A DNA stretch of 23,638 nt from a virus (IMGVR_UViG_3300005613_000417:1-23638), one strand, 5' to 3'; positions 6,375 to 13,066 are shown, counted from the stretch's first letter. Numbers and translations are program-made. The notes: a model not told the origin generated them from the letters alone.

Positions 6375-8209
6375 TATACTTGCGTGTCATCAAAAAATAG
6401 GCTGCCCGTTTGTTCCTGCGTGACTGGCTGAATAGTTGCGGCAAGTTCGGCCACCTTTTGATAAACAACCTGCTTTTGAAGCGGCAAAGGCAAGGCGTGG
6501 AAGTTGCCGTCATATTCCCAAACAATATCACGGCTAATGGCTGAAAAATTCTCGTACAAAATTCGGTCAGGGTCTGATGGTTGGCGGCTGGATAAAATAA
6601 AGCTGATTGTTTCAGGCGATAGGCCATCAAATGGCTTCCATTTCCTCAATGCCTGAATTTCCCGTACTTGCTTAGGCGAGTTCACGTACTTTTTAGATAA
6701 CAAATCATTTTCAATTGAATTTAGCACATCAATTGACAATCCCGCTTCTCTTCCTATTTTATACTCATTGATTAGCTCCGTTTCTGATTTCATCTTGAAA
6801 TCGGAAGGGAAGGAATGGCGGGCGCTGAAGCCATCTGATAATTCCAAATACTGCGCTGTTATTGTCGCTATTTTTGTCCACATTTTAGACAAGTGATTCG
6901 CAAAAGGGCGAATTGCATCGTAGATTTTATCGTATTCAATTACGGCAGCTGTGGCTGTCTGCGCAAGCTGTGGCGCTTGGAAAATTTCCGTGTTGAAAAT
7001 GGCAAGGCTTATTCGCTTAATTGTTTTTTCCAAAAGCTCATCGTGCTGCCATTTAGGCAACCAATCAGGAAGGTTTACATAATGGACAAAATCTTGAAGA
7101 GGGAAAAAGGTTTCCTTGTCATCAGGAAGGGCAATTAAAATAACATCTTGCGTCGTCAAATGCACCTTTACACCTGCGCCTGAACAACTCGGGCAAACGT
7201 CACCACTGTTAGCTAAATAACCTCCTGAGCAGTAGTCGCCTTGGTCGTTTTCAAAATTACATTTAGGAGCGTAGGCTATTTTTTGCAGGAATGTATGAAG
7301 GGCGCGTGTGAGGTCAGCTTCGCTTTTCACGTTTATCAAATCAATAAAAACTTCCTCTGCTGCATCAAGTGCGCTAACCCTTGTCTTGCCGTCTGTTTTT
7401 TCGTCAAGGTACGCACCAAATGGAATAACGGGAAGTTCAAGTGTGCCGTTCTCGTAAATACCTTGGATAAAGTAAAGTTGCTTGCCGTCTTTGGTAGCTA
7501 TTGTAACCTCTGATTCATTTTGCGCTAACTCGGTAGGGCGCTTGTTTACAAATTGCTTTAACTTGATAACATATCCAGCCGCATATAGGTAATAATCAGT
7601 CACATCCTCCAACCTTTCGTAATAACTTGAACCGCTGCCAGTTTGGATTACCTCAACGCCATGCTGTTTAATTATCACCCATTCAATTTCACCATTAACC
7701 GTTGACCAGTTGATAAGATCGCGGCTGCCTACTTCGAATGGATAAACCTGCGTTTCGATTATTTCACCAAGTGCGCCGCGGATGTCTTTTCGCTCGATAA
7801 TAAGTAAACCATTAGGGTCAAGAAATCCCTTCATTTCACCGTTCCTCAACACGTAATCCCAAGCGCTGCCACCTGCAAAAAAGTTAGACAAAGCAGCATC
7901 TATTTGCGTGGCTGCTTCTTCGCTCTCATGCTTGATTTCCTTGATTACATTGTCCACCCGCTGAACCTTTCGGAAGTAGTTCCGTACTTGGTTTGTGGCG
8001 TACCGCGTTAAGCTGTTAGTTATCTTGATTCGCTGCTTTTTTTGTTCATCGGTTTCGCGCGCCTTGTAGCTGACAATCAGCTCCTCTTGTCCTTCCCCCG
8101 TTACCATCTGGCGCGAAAATTCTGCCACCTTGTTTATCCGCTCGTAGTGCCGATGAAACACCTTGTTGGCTATCGTGTGGCGCAGTAATTCAATGTAATA
8201 TTCAAGCAT
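6374..8209 (-). CDS. Portal protein
   Basis: The 611-residue portal would form the ring at the capsid vertex through which DNA is packaged. Assignment rests on position (between terL and the Mu gpF-like gene), size, and portal-like features: a long helical N-terminus, a beta-rich wing (EIIETQVYPFEVGS), and a helical C-terminal half with QAPQLAQTATAAV around residue 450. An unusual insertion at 317-345 carries Cys317, Cys327, Cys339 and Cys342, the last pair in a DnaJ-like CPSCSGAG, so a zinc-ribbon is likely. Translation begins at ATG 8209 after a T-rich spacer (A-rich in mRNA) separating it from terL. Confidence 0.85.
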   Translation of the reverse strand: MLEYYIELLRHTIANKVFHRHYERINKVAEFSRQMVTGEGQEELIVSYKARETDEQKKQRIKITNSLTRYATNQVRNYFRKVQRVDNVIKEIKHESEEAATQIDAALSNFFAGGSAWDYVLRNGEMKGFLDPNGLLIIERKDIRGALGEIIETQVYPFEVGSRDLINWSTVNGEIEWVIIKQHGVEVIQTGSGSSYYERLEDVTDYYLYAAGYVIKLKQFVNKRPTELAQNESEVTIATKDGKQLYFIQGIYENGTLELPVIPFGAYLDEKTDGKTRVSALDAAEEVFIDLINVKSEADLTRALHTFLQKIAYAPKCNFENDQGDYCSGGYLANSGDVCPSCSGAGVKVHLTTQDVILIALPDDKETFFPLQDFVHYVNLPDWLPKWQHDELLEKTIKRISLAIFNTEIFQAPQLAQTATAAVIEYDKIYDAIRPFANHLSKMWTKIATITAQYLELSDGFSARHSFPSDFKMKSETELINEYKIGREAGLSIDVLNSIENDLLSKKYVNSPKQVREIQALRKWKPFDGLSPETISFILSSRQPSDPDRILYENFSAISRDIVWEYDGNFHALPLPLQKQVVYQKVAELAATIQPVTQEQTGSLFFDDTQV

Positions 8210-8237
8210 TTTTTTTTATTTATTAGTTGGTCATTAT

Positions 8238-9419
8238 TTATCCTGCAAATTGAATAAACGAATTTTTTCGGCTCAACTTCATAACCGCGTAATATCTGAG
8301 CGCGTCAAAGCAATGGTTAAAGTTATCAATTGGTTTATTAAGCAAATCGCCGTCCATGTTTTCCTTCCATTTGTAATTCCTTGATTCCTTTACAAAGTTA
8401 ATCGAATTTTTATGAATGTTAAGGCCATGGTGTTTGATAAGGTCAATTCCGAAAAGTATTGAACCTTTACCCTTCTTAGCTGCGCGGATGTTCCAGCCCT
8501 CCCGCCTTAATTGCTCAATGCTCGCTGGGTCGGCTGCATCTGCAAAAATTTCATCATTCCTTTTTACTCCCGCGTCATGCATCGCCTTTGAAATATCAGG
8601 CACTATCAATCCTGTTTCATAGATTATTTCCCGCGTGTAGAGTTCACCAAATGCAATTCCGCATTCGACAAGGGCGGTAGGGTCATTAGAATAACCGAAG
8701 TCCAGCCCGTATGCTCGCTTCTTTAATTGCGGCCAAATGTCAACTACTTTTGTATTTTCAAAAATAAGGCCTTGTATTCTGCCTGTTTTTCCTTCAGCAT
8801 AAATTCTGTAAAGCATCGGGTCTGATTCCTTCAACCGCTCAATGTCGGCTTTTACCTTTTCCGATACTGTCGGATTATCCTTGTAGGTGGTTATTCGGAA
8901 TAAAAATTCATCTTGAAAAGGGACAATCTTTTCGTGAAACCAGAACTCACCTACCGGGTTAAAATCGATTATCTCGGTTTGCTCGGTACGGATTGCAAGC
9001 TGCCTGTATCGCTCATAGTTGATAAGGTTGGCTTCATTCACAAATAGTACATCCCGCTTGCCGCCGCGCACCTTATTGTTGTCATCAGCTGAAAAGAATT
9101 CAATCGTGCATTTACCTAAGCGAAAGGTCAGATTTGTTTTATTAAATTCACCATCAAATCCCATTTCCTCACAAATGGTCAACCATTGACGCAGCGCACC
9201 CCTGCGAAGGTGCGGCAAGGTGCAGCCAACAACACTTATTAACTGGCTTTCTTGCTGACTGATAGCGTAAAGGTACAATGCAATCAAAACGCCAAAGGTC
9301 TTCCCTGAACTCGTGCCGCCTTGCTGAACAACCATCTTGCGGCGCTTAGTCAGCCCGCCTAAAGTGGTGCGCACTACCTTTGTATCATATATCAAATTAT
9401 TTATCCTACTCGATGTCAT
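8238..9419 (-). CDS. terL: Terminase large subunit (packaging ATPase and nuclease)
   Basis: The 393-residue protein has the complete motor and nuclease layout of Terminase_3/PBSX-type large subunits. The ATPase shows Walker A GGTSSGKT (34-41), Walker B DVLFVNEAN (123-131) with catalytic Glu129, and DFNP (152-155) as coupling motif. The RNase H-like nuclease shows GLDFGYSNDPTA (238-249, Asp240), ADAADPAS (293-300, Asp294 and Asp297) and FDALRY (371-376, Asp372). It translocates DNA into the prohead and cuts concatemers. It overlaps terS by 14 bases and precedes the portal. All catalytic residues are present. Confidence 0.96.
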   Translation of the reverse strand: MTSSRINNLIYDTKVVRTTLGGLTKRRKMVVQQGGTSSGKTFGVLIALYLYAISQQESQLISVVGCTLPHLRRGALRQWLTICEEMGFDGEFNKTNLTFRLGKCTIEFFSADDNNKVRGGKRDVLFVNEANLINYERYRQLAIRTEQTEIIDFNPVGEFWFHEKIVPFQDEFLFRITTYKDNPTVSEKVKADIERLKESDPMLYRIYAEGKTGRIQGLIFENTKVVDIWPQLKKRAYGLDFGYSNDPTALVECGIAFGELYTREIIYETGLIVPDISKAMHDAGVKRNDEIFADAADPASIEQLRREGWNIRAAKKGKGSILFGIDLIKHHGLNIHKNSINFVKESRNYKWKENMDGDLLNKPIDNFNHCFDALRYYAVMKLSRKNSFIQFAG

Positions 9420-9786
9420 CGCTGCTCAGGTCATCACCTGCTATATTGATTGATATGTTTATTTTTTCCCCCTTGGTTGTGTGGTCAAATTTCTGCATAT
9501 CAGATTGACCTAACCGATTTTTACCAAGCCAAACCAACATTGACTTATCACCATTCATAGCAATTTCAAATTGCTTTGCTCGCAATAATGAATTGCCTTT
9601 GTTTTTTTTCGATGTTTTGTAGTCATCAAAATTCATCTGAAAATCATCTCGGCAGCGGTTGTATAGCGTATTTTTGTGAATGCCGATTGAATCAGCTATT
9701 TCCGCGCCTGAACATCCCGCTATTAATAACTTATCCACCAAATCCCAATCTATTATTACCTTATTACCTCCCTTTTCTCCTTCCAT
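9406..9786 (-). CDS. terS: Terminase small subunit
   Basis: The 126-residue product has an N-terminal helix-turn-helix at about 14-46 (DLVDKLLIAGCSGAEIADSI, then HKNTLYNRC), which would recognise the packaging site. A basic helical middle (KKNKGNSLLRAKQFEIA) leads to SMLVWLGKNRLGQSD, a pattern common in small terminases of the helix-turn-helix class, and an acidic tail that probably contacts TerL. It overlaps terL by 14 bases, the expected order. Start chosen at ATG 9786 because it lies three bases after the upstream stop. No tandem pac-like repeats were noticed nearby. Confidence 0.85.
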   Translation of the reverse strand: MEGEKGGNKVIIDWDLVDKLLIAGCSGAEIADSIGIHKNTLYNRCRDDFQMNFDDYKTSKKNKGNSLLRAKQFEIAMNGDKSMLVWLGKNRLGQSDMQKFDHTTKGEKINISINIAGDDLSSDDIE

Positions 9787-9789
9787 ATT

Positions 9790-10476
9790 TTAAAATTTTA
9801 GGTCGAAGTCAAAATTTACATTGAAATCAAAATCAAATCCTGTAGGATTATTTTGATTTTGGGTTATTTTTTTTTCGTTTGTCAAAATTTCATTTAAACA
9901 ATCTTCTGCATCTCTTCCTTTATCCAATAATCCTTTACCCCTTACACTGAATAAGTCATCAACAAATGAATTGAGCATATCAAATACAATAGGCTCATTG
10001 CTTATATCAAAATTTTCAGACCTTATATTTTCATTCAAATTCATGGACGATAGTATCACTATTTTCCATTCATCATTTTCAATTAATACAAATTTTGAAT
10101 GATTTTTTGTAGTCCTAATTTGCTCCTCATCAAATACCTCCAGCAAATGCGTAGCATATTGCTTTAACCTTGTTCCAAATGAATAATCAATAACAATTCG
10201 CACATCGGTCATTAAACCACTATTGCGCAATTCATTAAATGCGCCTATATCGTAAAATCCCGCCGACCATGTTGATAGTGTTACTTTTGCAGCTCCAGTT
10301 ATTTTTAAAATTTCTGAAATCAAACTAATTAATGAAAATGCGCCATTCGTTAAACCAACAATGCGCGTTTCTTTATCAAATCCATCTAAAATGCCCTTTG
10401 CCACTATATCGCCTGATTTTTTCGCCAATACCTTTTTCTTTCTCGGTATTTTTTTATAAATAGGCTTGTCTTTCAT
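9790..10476 (-). CDS. PLD-like (HKD) domain protein
   Basis: The 228-residue protein carries one phospholipase D-like motif: HSKFVLIEN at about 135-143 followed by ILSSMNLNENIRSENFDI, matching H-x-K...S-S-x-N of the HKD superfamily. The Asp of HxKxxxxD is not clearly present, so activity may be altered. The N-terminal half (VTLSTWSAGFYDIGAF) reads like the first strands of the same fold. One HKD implies a homodimer if active. Members include nucleases and lipid hydrolases, so the substrate is unknown. The tail alternates Phe and Asp (GFDFDFNVNFDFDLKF), which is odd. It immediately precedes terS and may assist packaging, or be a host-interaction enzyme. Confidence 0.7.
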   Translation of the reverse strand: MKDKPIYKKIPRKKKVLAKKSGDIVAKGILDGFDKETRIVGLTNGAFSLISLISEILKITGAAKVTLSTWSAGFYDIGAFNELRNSGLMTDVRIVIDYSFGTRLKQYATHLLEVFDEEQIRTTKNHSKFVLIENDEWKIVILSSMNLNENIRSENFDISNEPIVFDMLNSFVDDLFSVRGKGLLDKGRDAEDCLNEILTNEKKITQNQNNPTGFDFDFNVNFDFDLKF

Positions 10477-10504
10477 TTTTTCTAAATTTATAACATCTAA
10501 AACA

Positions 10505-10642
10505 TTACCTCCCCCAACAATTCAAACAAACGGCGTAGCGCTGGCCGCTGTCGGGAAATTCGGTATTCATTACCGTGTCAGCCATACAACGGCTGATGAA
10601 GGTGTTTTTATCTTCCGTTGCTCGAGGCTTCGGCAGTGGCAT
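10505..10642 (-). CDS. 45-residue phage protein with RCM...QRxAVC motif
   Basis: Read from ATG 10642 to TAA 10505. It begins MPLPKPRATED and contains NTFISRCMADTVM, then EFPDSGQRYAVC and ends LNCWGR. The pattern of an MPxPKP start, an F-I-x-R-C-M block, then F-P-D-x-x-Q-R-x-A-V-C and a C-terminal Trp recurs in small phage proteins and at the ends of some phage head-associated proteins, as I recall; its function is not established. Its three cysteines could bind metal. It overlaps the end of the 79-residue gene by 35 bases in another frame. The dense motif makes chance unlikely. Confidence 0.75.
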   Translation of the reverse strand: MPLPKPRATEDKNTFISRCMADTVMNTEFPDSGQRYAVCLNCWGR

Positions 10643-10847
10643 TCATTAAGTTTTTTAGCATTCGATAATATACAGACTTTGCCGTTTCAAAGCAGAAGTC
10701 CGTTGCGTGTTGGTTGTATTCATCTGCAAAGCTGTTATATGCTTCTTGAAGTGTTGCGCCTGCAAGGACAAGTGCGCGGGCGTGCCCGAAGAAAAGCACA
10801 TCCCTATTATTTTTATACGCAATGCAAACCAACCTATCCACGGCCAA
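10608..10847 (-). CDS. Small hypothetical phage protein
   Basis: The 79-residue product is probably all-helical, with a central block (GHARALVLAGATLQEAYNS) and a Tyr-rich C-terminal helix (SVYYRMLKNL). The start overlaps the stop of the 57-residue gene by 14 bases, and its 3' end overlaps the 45-residue gene, consistent with coupled translation. A plus-strand frame over the same bases is Arg/Ser-rich and implausible. Family not recognised. Confidence 0.65.
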   Translation of the reverse strand: MAVDRLVCIAYKNNRDVLFFGHARALVLAGATLQEAYNSFADEYNQHATDFCFETAKSVYYRMLKNLMNATAEASSNGR

Positions 10848-11007
10848 TGAATTTTAAGAACATTAATAGTAGGTCAATGAAGTAGCGGATGTTAGATAAA
10901 ACTTTGCTCAAATCAAACCTTTTATTAGGTTGCTCATCCACCCTGAATTTATCCAATTCAGCAATTAACCCTTCCTTGTCTAATGTAGCTAAATTTTTCT
11001 TTTTCAT
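10834..11007 (-). CDS. 57-residue protein with hydrophobic C-terminal helix
   Basis: I chose ATG 11007, giving MKKKNLATLDKEGLIAELDK. The frame is open 12 codons further up, but the upstream part crosses the terminator hairpin at 11020-11048 and is Cys/Phe-rich. Residues about 38-55 (NIRYFIDLLLMFLKFIG) form a hydrophobic or amphipathic helix, so membrane association is possible. It is the first gene after the terminator and may rely on read-through or an unseen promoter. Function unknown. Confidence 0.6.
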   Translation of the reverse strand: MKKKNLATLDKEGLIAELDKFRVDEQPNKRFDLSKVLSNIRYFIDLLLMFLKFIGRG

Positions 11008-11019
11008 ATATTTATAACG

Positions 11020-11048
11020 AAAAAAGCAGGGTGAAAAGTTCACCCTGC
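11020..11048 (-). terminator. Intrinsic terminator after the DUF3310 gene
   Basis: Ten perfect base pairs (GCAGGGTGAA at 11026-11035 with TTCACCCTGC at 11039-11048) and a three-base loop, followed on the minus strand by six U. It starts nine bases after the DUF3310 stop, so it separates the accessory genes from the packaging operon. Confidence 0.85.
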
Positions 11049-11056
11049 CTATTTAA

Positions 11057-11290
11057 TCAATCTCCATTTAAAATGCTTACATCTAATTTACTTTCTTCAC
11101 TTAATTGAATCAACCTATCTAAATACCATTTAGCTTTTTTTAAATCGTATATCCCGTTTTTCTTATTGTGCCGTAAAACGTATTTGATTACATTTCCCTC
11201 GTAAAAATCCAATTGGAAAGCATCAATTATATCAATTACCTCCATTACTCCTGATTGGTAGTGTTCCGGGTGGTTTACTTTTTCGGTCAT
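11057..11290 (-). CDS. DUF3310 family protein
   Basis: The 77-residue product opens with VNHPEHYQSG and continues EVIDIIDAFQLDFYEGNVI, KYVLRHNKKNGIYDLKKA and WYLDRLI. This is the complete DUF3310 pattern (N-H-P-x-H-Y, then G-N-x-I-K-Y-x-x-R, then D-L-x-K-A-x-W-Y-L). The family is widespread in phages and is sometimes labelled nucleotide kinase-like without biochemical support in most cases. Start overlaps the upstream stop by four bases (ATGA). A strong terminator follows directly. Confidence 0.92.
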   Translation of the reverse strand: MTEKVNHPEHYQSGVMEVIDIIDAFQLDFYEGNVIKYVLRHNKKNGIYDLKKAKWYLDRLIQLSEESKLDVSILNGD

Positions 11291-11595
11291 ATTTTTTTTA
11301 ACGTATCATAATTTTTAACAACTCGCAATCCGTCAATGTAGTGCTTCTTCATGTCGTCCGTTTCGTAATGCCGCGCCCATTTTTCGGCAAAGTCTATAAA
11401 GTCATCTGGATTCCAACGCTGGCCGCGTGTGTCGGTGATTATACCTTCTCTTATAAATTCGTAAAGCTCCCTTTGATTAATCCAATATTTTCCGTCGTGA
11501 AATAACCAAATGAACGGCTCCTTACTGATGGCCTCGCCAAGTATAACCACTCGTTTAGTTTTTTTATCGCGTCGGTAGAATCGGATAAAACTCAT
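11287..11595 (-). CDS. Hypothetical phage protein
   Basis: The ATG at 11595 overlaps the stop of the 56-residue gene as ATGA, so I prefer it to the upstream ATG at 11691, which lies inside that gene. The 102-residue product starts MSFIRFYRRDKKTKRVVILG, is rich in aromatic and charged residues and contains DGKYWINQRELYEFIREGII and RWNPDDFIDFAEKWARHYE. Both segments look like amphipathic helices around a Trp-rich core. No family recognised. Coupled at its own stop to DUF3310 by another ATGA. Confidence 0.7.
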   Translation of the reverse strand: MSFIRFYRRDKKTKRVVILGEAISKEPFIWLFHDGKYWINQRELYEFIREGIITDTRGQRWNPDDFIDFAEKWARHYETDDMKKHYIDGLRVVKNYDTLKKI

Positions 11596-11762
11596 ACAAA
11601 TTGCTTTTGGTGGTCGATGTATTCGATTACCTGAGCTATCGTGAAGCTGCCCTTTAGGATAGCTTTTTTGTCGCCGATATAAACTTCCCACAATCCGCCC
11701 TCAACTTTGACGGCGCGGATGTCAGGGTTTTTGTCGTTAGTTATTATAGTTCGGTATGCCAT
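11592..11762 (-). CDS. Small hypothetical protein preceded by competing hairpins
   Basis: I set the start at ATG 11762, giving 56 residues from MAYRTIITNDKNPDIRAVKV. An ATG ten codons upstream (11792) lies in a hairpin loop and is less likely. The fold looks like a small beta meander (GGLWEVYIGDKKAILKGSF) followed by a helix (TIAQVIEYID). The leader contains two mutually exclusive stem-loops (11766-11812), suggesting control of initiation by RNA structure. Coupled to the next gene by ATGA. Function unknown. Confidence 0.65.
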   Translation of the reverse strand: MAYRTIITNDKNPDIRAVKVEGGLWEVYIGDKKAILKGSFTIAQVIEYIDHQKQFV

Positions 11763-11765
11763 TGT

Positions 11766-11818
11766 GTTAGTTTTTACCAACACTAACCCCATTTTCAGGA
11801 GTTAGTGCTGGTTTTTTT
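11766..11818 (-). promoter_or_regulatory. Competing hairpins upstream of a small gene (possible RNA switch)
   Basis: Stem A pairs 11776-11787 with 11801-11812 (12 bp, one G-U wobble, 13-base loop). Stem B pairs 11766-11771 with 11782-11787 (6 bp, 10-base loop). They share 11782-11787, so only one can form. In minus-strand mRNA stem B ends four bases before the ATG at 11762 and would hinder it, while stem A leaves it free. On the plus strand stem A is followed by six T and looks like a terminator, but there is no plus-strand gene. Role inferred only. Confidence 0.4.
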
Positions 11819-11885
11819 ACTCAAAAAATTCTTCAAACATTATTAAAAAAATGCAAATAATGATTAATGCTGCTGCTATTTTCAT
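11817..11885 (-). CDS. 22-residue hydrophobic peptide
   Basis: ATG 11885 to TAA 11817 encodes MKIAAALIIICIFLIMFEEF plus FE. Nearly the whole peptide is one hydrophobic helix with an acidic end, fitting a membrane-embedded micropeptide or a signal-anchor. Its start overlaps the stop of the 93-residue gene exactly as ATGA, the coupling used by neighbouring genes, which is the main reason to believe in it. Its stop touches the start of the hairpin region. Function unknown; it could also be a leader peptide for the hairpins downstream. Confidence 0.4.
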   Translation of the reverse strand: MKIAAALIIICIFLIMFEEFFE

Positions 11886-12163
11886 AATTTTTCATTTTCA
11901 GGATATATCCTTACCTCCGTCATATCGATGTTGGTGTATTTATTAACAATTGCGTTTATTTCCTTTCCAAACGCTTCTACCATGTTCTCTCTGTCCACTT
12001 GCTCGATATTCTCATTCTTTTGCAATTCCCACATAAATCGAAGAGCTGTGTATGAAAATATCCATGTGGTCATCAATAAGTGTTTTTTTTCAAATTCAGG
12101 AACGTCGCTGTACTCGAGAATCGTGTCAAATAAATACTCTATCTTTTTGTTTAATTCTCGCAT
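11882..12163 (-). CDS. Hypothetical helical phage protein
   Basis: The 93-residue product begins MRELNKKIEYLFDTILEYSD and appears mostly helical, with a central aromatic stretch (TTWIFSYTALRFMWELQKN) and an acidic C-terminal half. It is not hydrophobic enough for a membrane protein. Its start overlaps the end of the 48-residue gene by 13 bases, and its stop overlaps the micropeptide start. No family recognised. Confidence 0.65.
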   Translation of the reverse strand: MRELNKKIEYLFDTILEYSDVPEFEKKHLLMTTWIFSYTALRFMWELQKNENIEQVDRENMVEAFGKEINAIVNKYTNIDMTEVRIYPENEKL

Positions 12164-12297
12164 AGCATAATGTCATTTATGTTAACAAACACTTCCAAGT
12201 CTCCTGTCTTTGCCCAATAGTTATGAGAATCCACAACCTCGGTAATAGTCATTAACTCGCCTGTTTCGGCGTGTGTGAATTGCGTTCCAATTTTCAT
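12151..12297 (-). CDS. 48-residue hypothetical protein
   Basis: Read from ATG 12297 to TAA 12151. The product starts MKIGTQFTHAETGELMTITE and ends NINDIMLCEN, with a balanced soluble composition and a beta-strand pattern reminiscent of small phage proteins of the form KxGxxFxxxxTGxxxTI. A typical A/T-rich leader precedes the ATG. It fills what would otherwise be a 150-base gap between the repeat protein and the 93-residue gene, and overlaps the latter by 13 bases. Function unknown. Confidence 0.6.
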   Translation of the reverse strand: MKIGTQFTHAETGELMTITEVVDSHNYWAKTGDLEVFVNINDIMLCEN

Positions 12298-12316
12298 AAT
12301 TTAAAGTTTTTGATTA

Positions 12317-13066
12317 TTAATTATTAGGTGGTGTTTTTGTATAAATTAAACCACTCTTCCACGTTCCATTACCCCAGATTCCATTCTCCCACATTCCATT
12401 CTCCCAGGTTCCATTCTTCCACGTTCCATTCTCCCACGTTCCATTCTCCCATGTTCCATCCTCCCACGTTCCATTCTCCCAGGTTCCATTCTTCCACGTT
12501 CCATTCTCCCACGTTCCATTCTCCCATGTTCCATTCTCCCATATTCCTTCCCACCAGATTCCACTATTCCACGTTCCATTCTTCCACGTTCCATTACCCC
12601 AGATTCCATCCCACCACCTTCCATTCTCCCACGTTCCATTCTCCCATGTTCCATTCTCCCATATTCCTTCCCACCATATTCCTTCCCACCAGATTCCACT
12701 CTTCCACGTTCCATTCTTCCACGTTCCATTACCCCAGATTCCATTCTCCCACGTTCCACTCTCCCACGTTCCATTCTCCCAGATTCCATTCTCCCAGATT
12801 CCATTCTCCCAGATTCCATTCTCCCACATTCCATCCTCCCAGATTCCACTCTCCCATGTTCCATCCCACCACCTTCCATTCTCCCAGATTCCATTCTCCC
12901 AGATTCCTTCCCACCAGATTCCACTCTCCCAAACAATCCAAGCCCCTTTAAAAGATACTTTAGCATTATTTGTTTCGGCCTTGCAAAACCAAGGAAAATC
13001 TTTTTCTAACTTCTCGATAGTTAACCCTTTAAGCAAGGTTAAGTTTTTATGTTTTCTGTAGTCCAT
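12317..13066 (-). CDS. W-x-x-G-x pentapeptide repeat protein
   Basis: The 249-residue protein has a 45-residue head (start MDYRKHKNLTLLKGLTIEKL; a short basic/aromatic domain ending FKGAWIV) and then 39 tandem pentapeptides at residues 46-240, mostly WENGT, WENGI, WKNGT, WESGI, WWEGI or WWDGI. Trp and Gly are invariant. A nine-residue tail ends it. Regular Trp/Gly spacing suggests a solenoid with stacked tryptophans, formally analogous to pentapeptide-repeat or MORN proteins but distinct in consensus. It follows thyX by three bases. Function unknown: target mimicry, surface binding or a structural rod are all open. Minus is preferred because the head reads naturally and the plus strand gives only H-S-P-x-F repeats. 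Confidence 0.8.
   Translation of the reverse strand: MDYRKHKNLTLLKGLTIEKLEKDFPWFCKAETNNAKVSFKGAWIVWESGIWWEGIWENGIWENGRWWDGTWESGIWEDGMWENGIWENGIWENGIWENGTWESGTWENGIWGNGTWKNGTWKSGIWWEGIWWEGIWENGTWENGTWENGRWWDGIWGNGTWKNGTWNSGIWWEGIWENGTWENGTWENGTWKNGTWENGTWEDGTWENGTWENGTWKNGTWENGMWENGIWGNGTWKSGLIYTKTPPNN
12347..12931 (-). repeat. 39-copy 15-bp in-frame minisatellite
   Basis: Thirty-nine 15-bp units without interruption encode the W-x-x-G-x pentads. The common unit on the plus strand is TTCCATTCTCCCACG. Codons for Trp, Asn (AAT) and the fourth Gly (GGA) hardly vary, while the second, third and fifth codons change mostly non-synonymously. Units 14-16 and 23-25 (WGNGT, WKNGT, W[K/N]SGI) recur as blocks, indicating segmental duplication. 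The tract is strongly pyrimidine-rich on the plus strand. Confidence 0.95.

Noticed and set aside
10466-10885. 139-codon plus-strand frame
   Set aside because: It runs antisense to three minus-strand genes, is Arg/Ser/Leu-rich and lacks any motif, while the minus frames carry recognisable sequence.
12347-12931. CRISPR array or diversity-generating retroelement target
   Set aside because: The 15-bp units are contiguous without spacers. The variable fifth codon keeps its A fixed and varies the next two bases, the opposite of adenine-directed mutagenesis, and no reverse transcriptase is present.
12328-12951. Plus-strand frame across the minisatellite with H-S-P-x-F repeats
   Set aside because: A 15-bp repeat is open in several frames on both strands. 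The minus frame has a normal non-repetitive head, joins thyX by three bases and matches the gene direction of the region.
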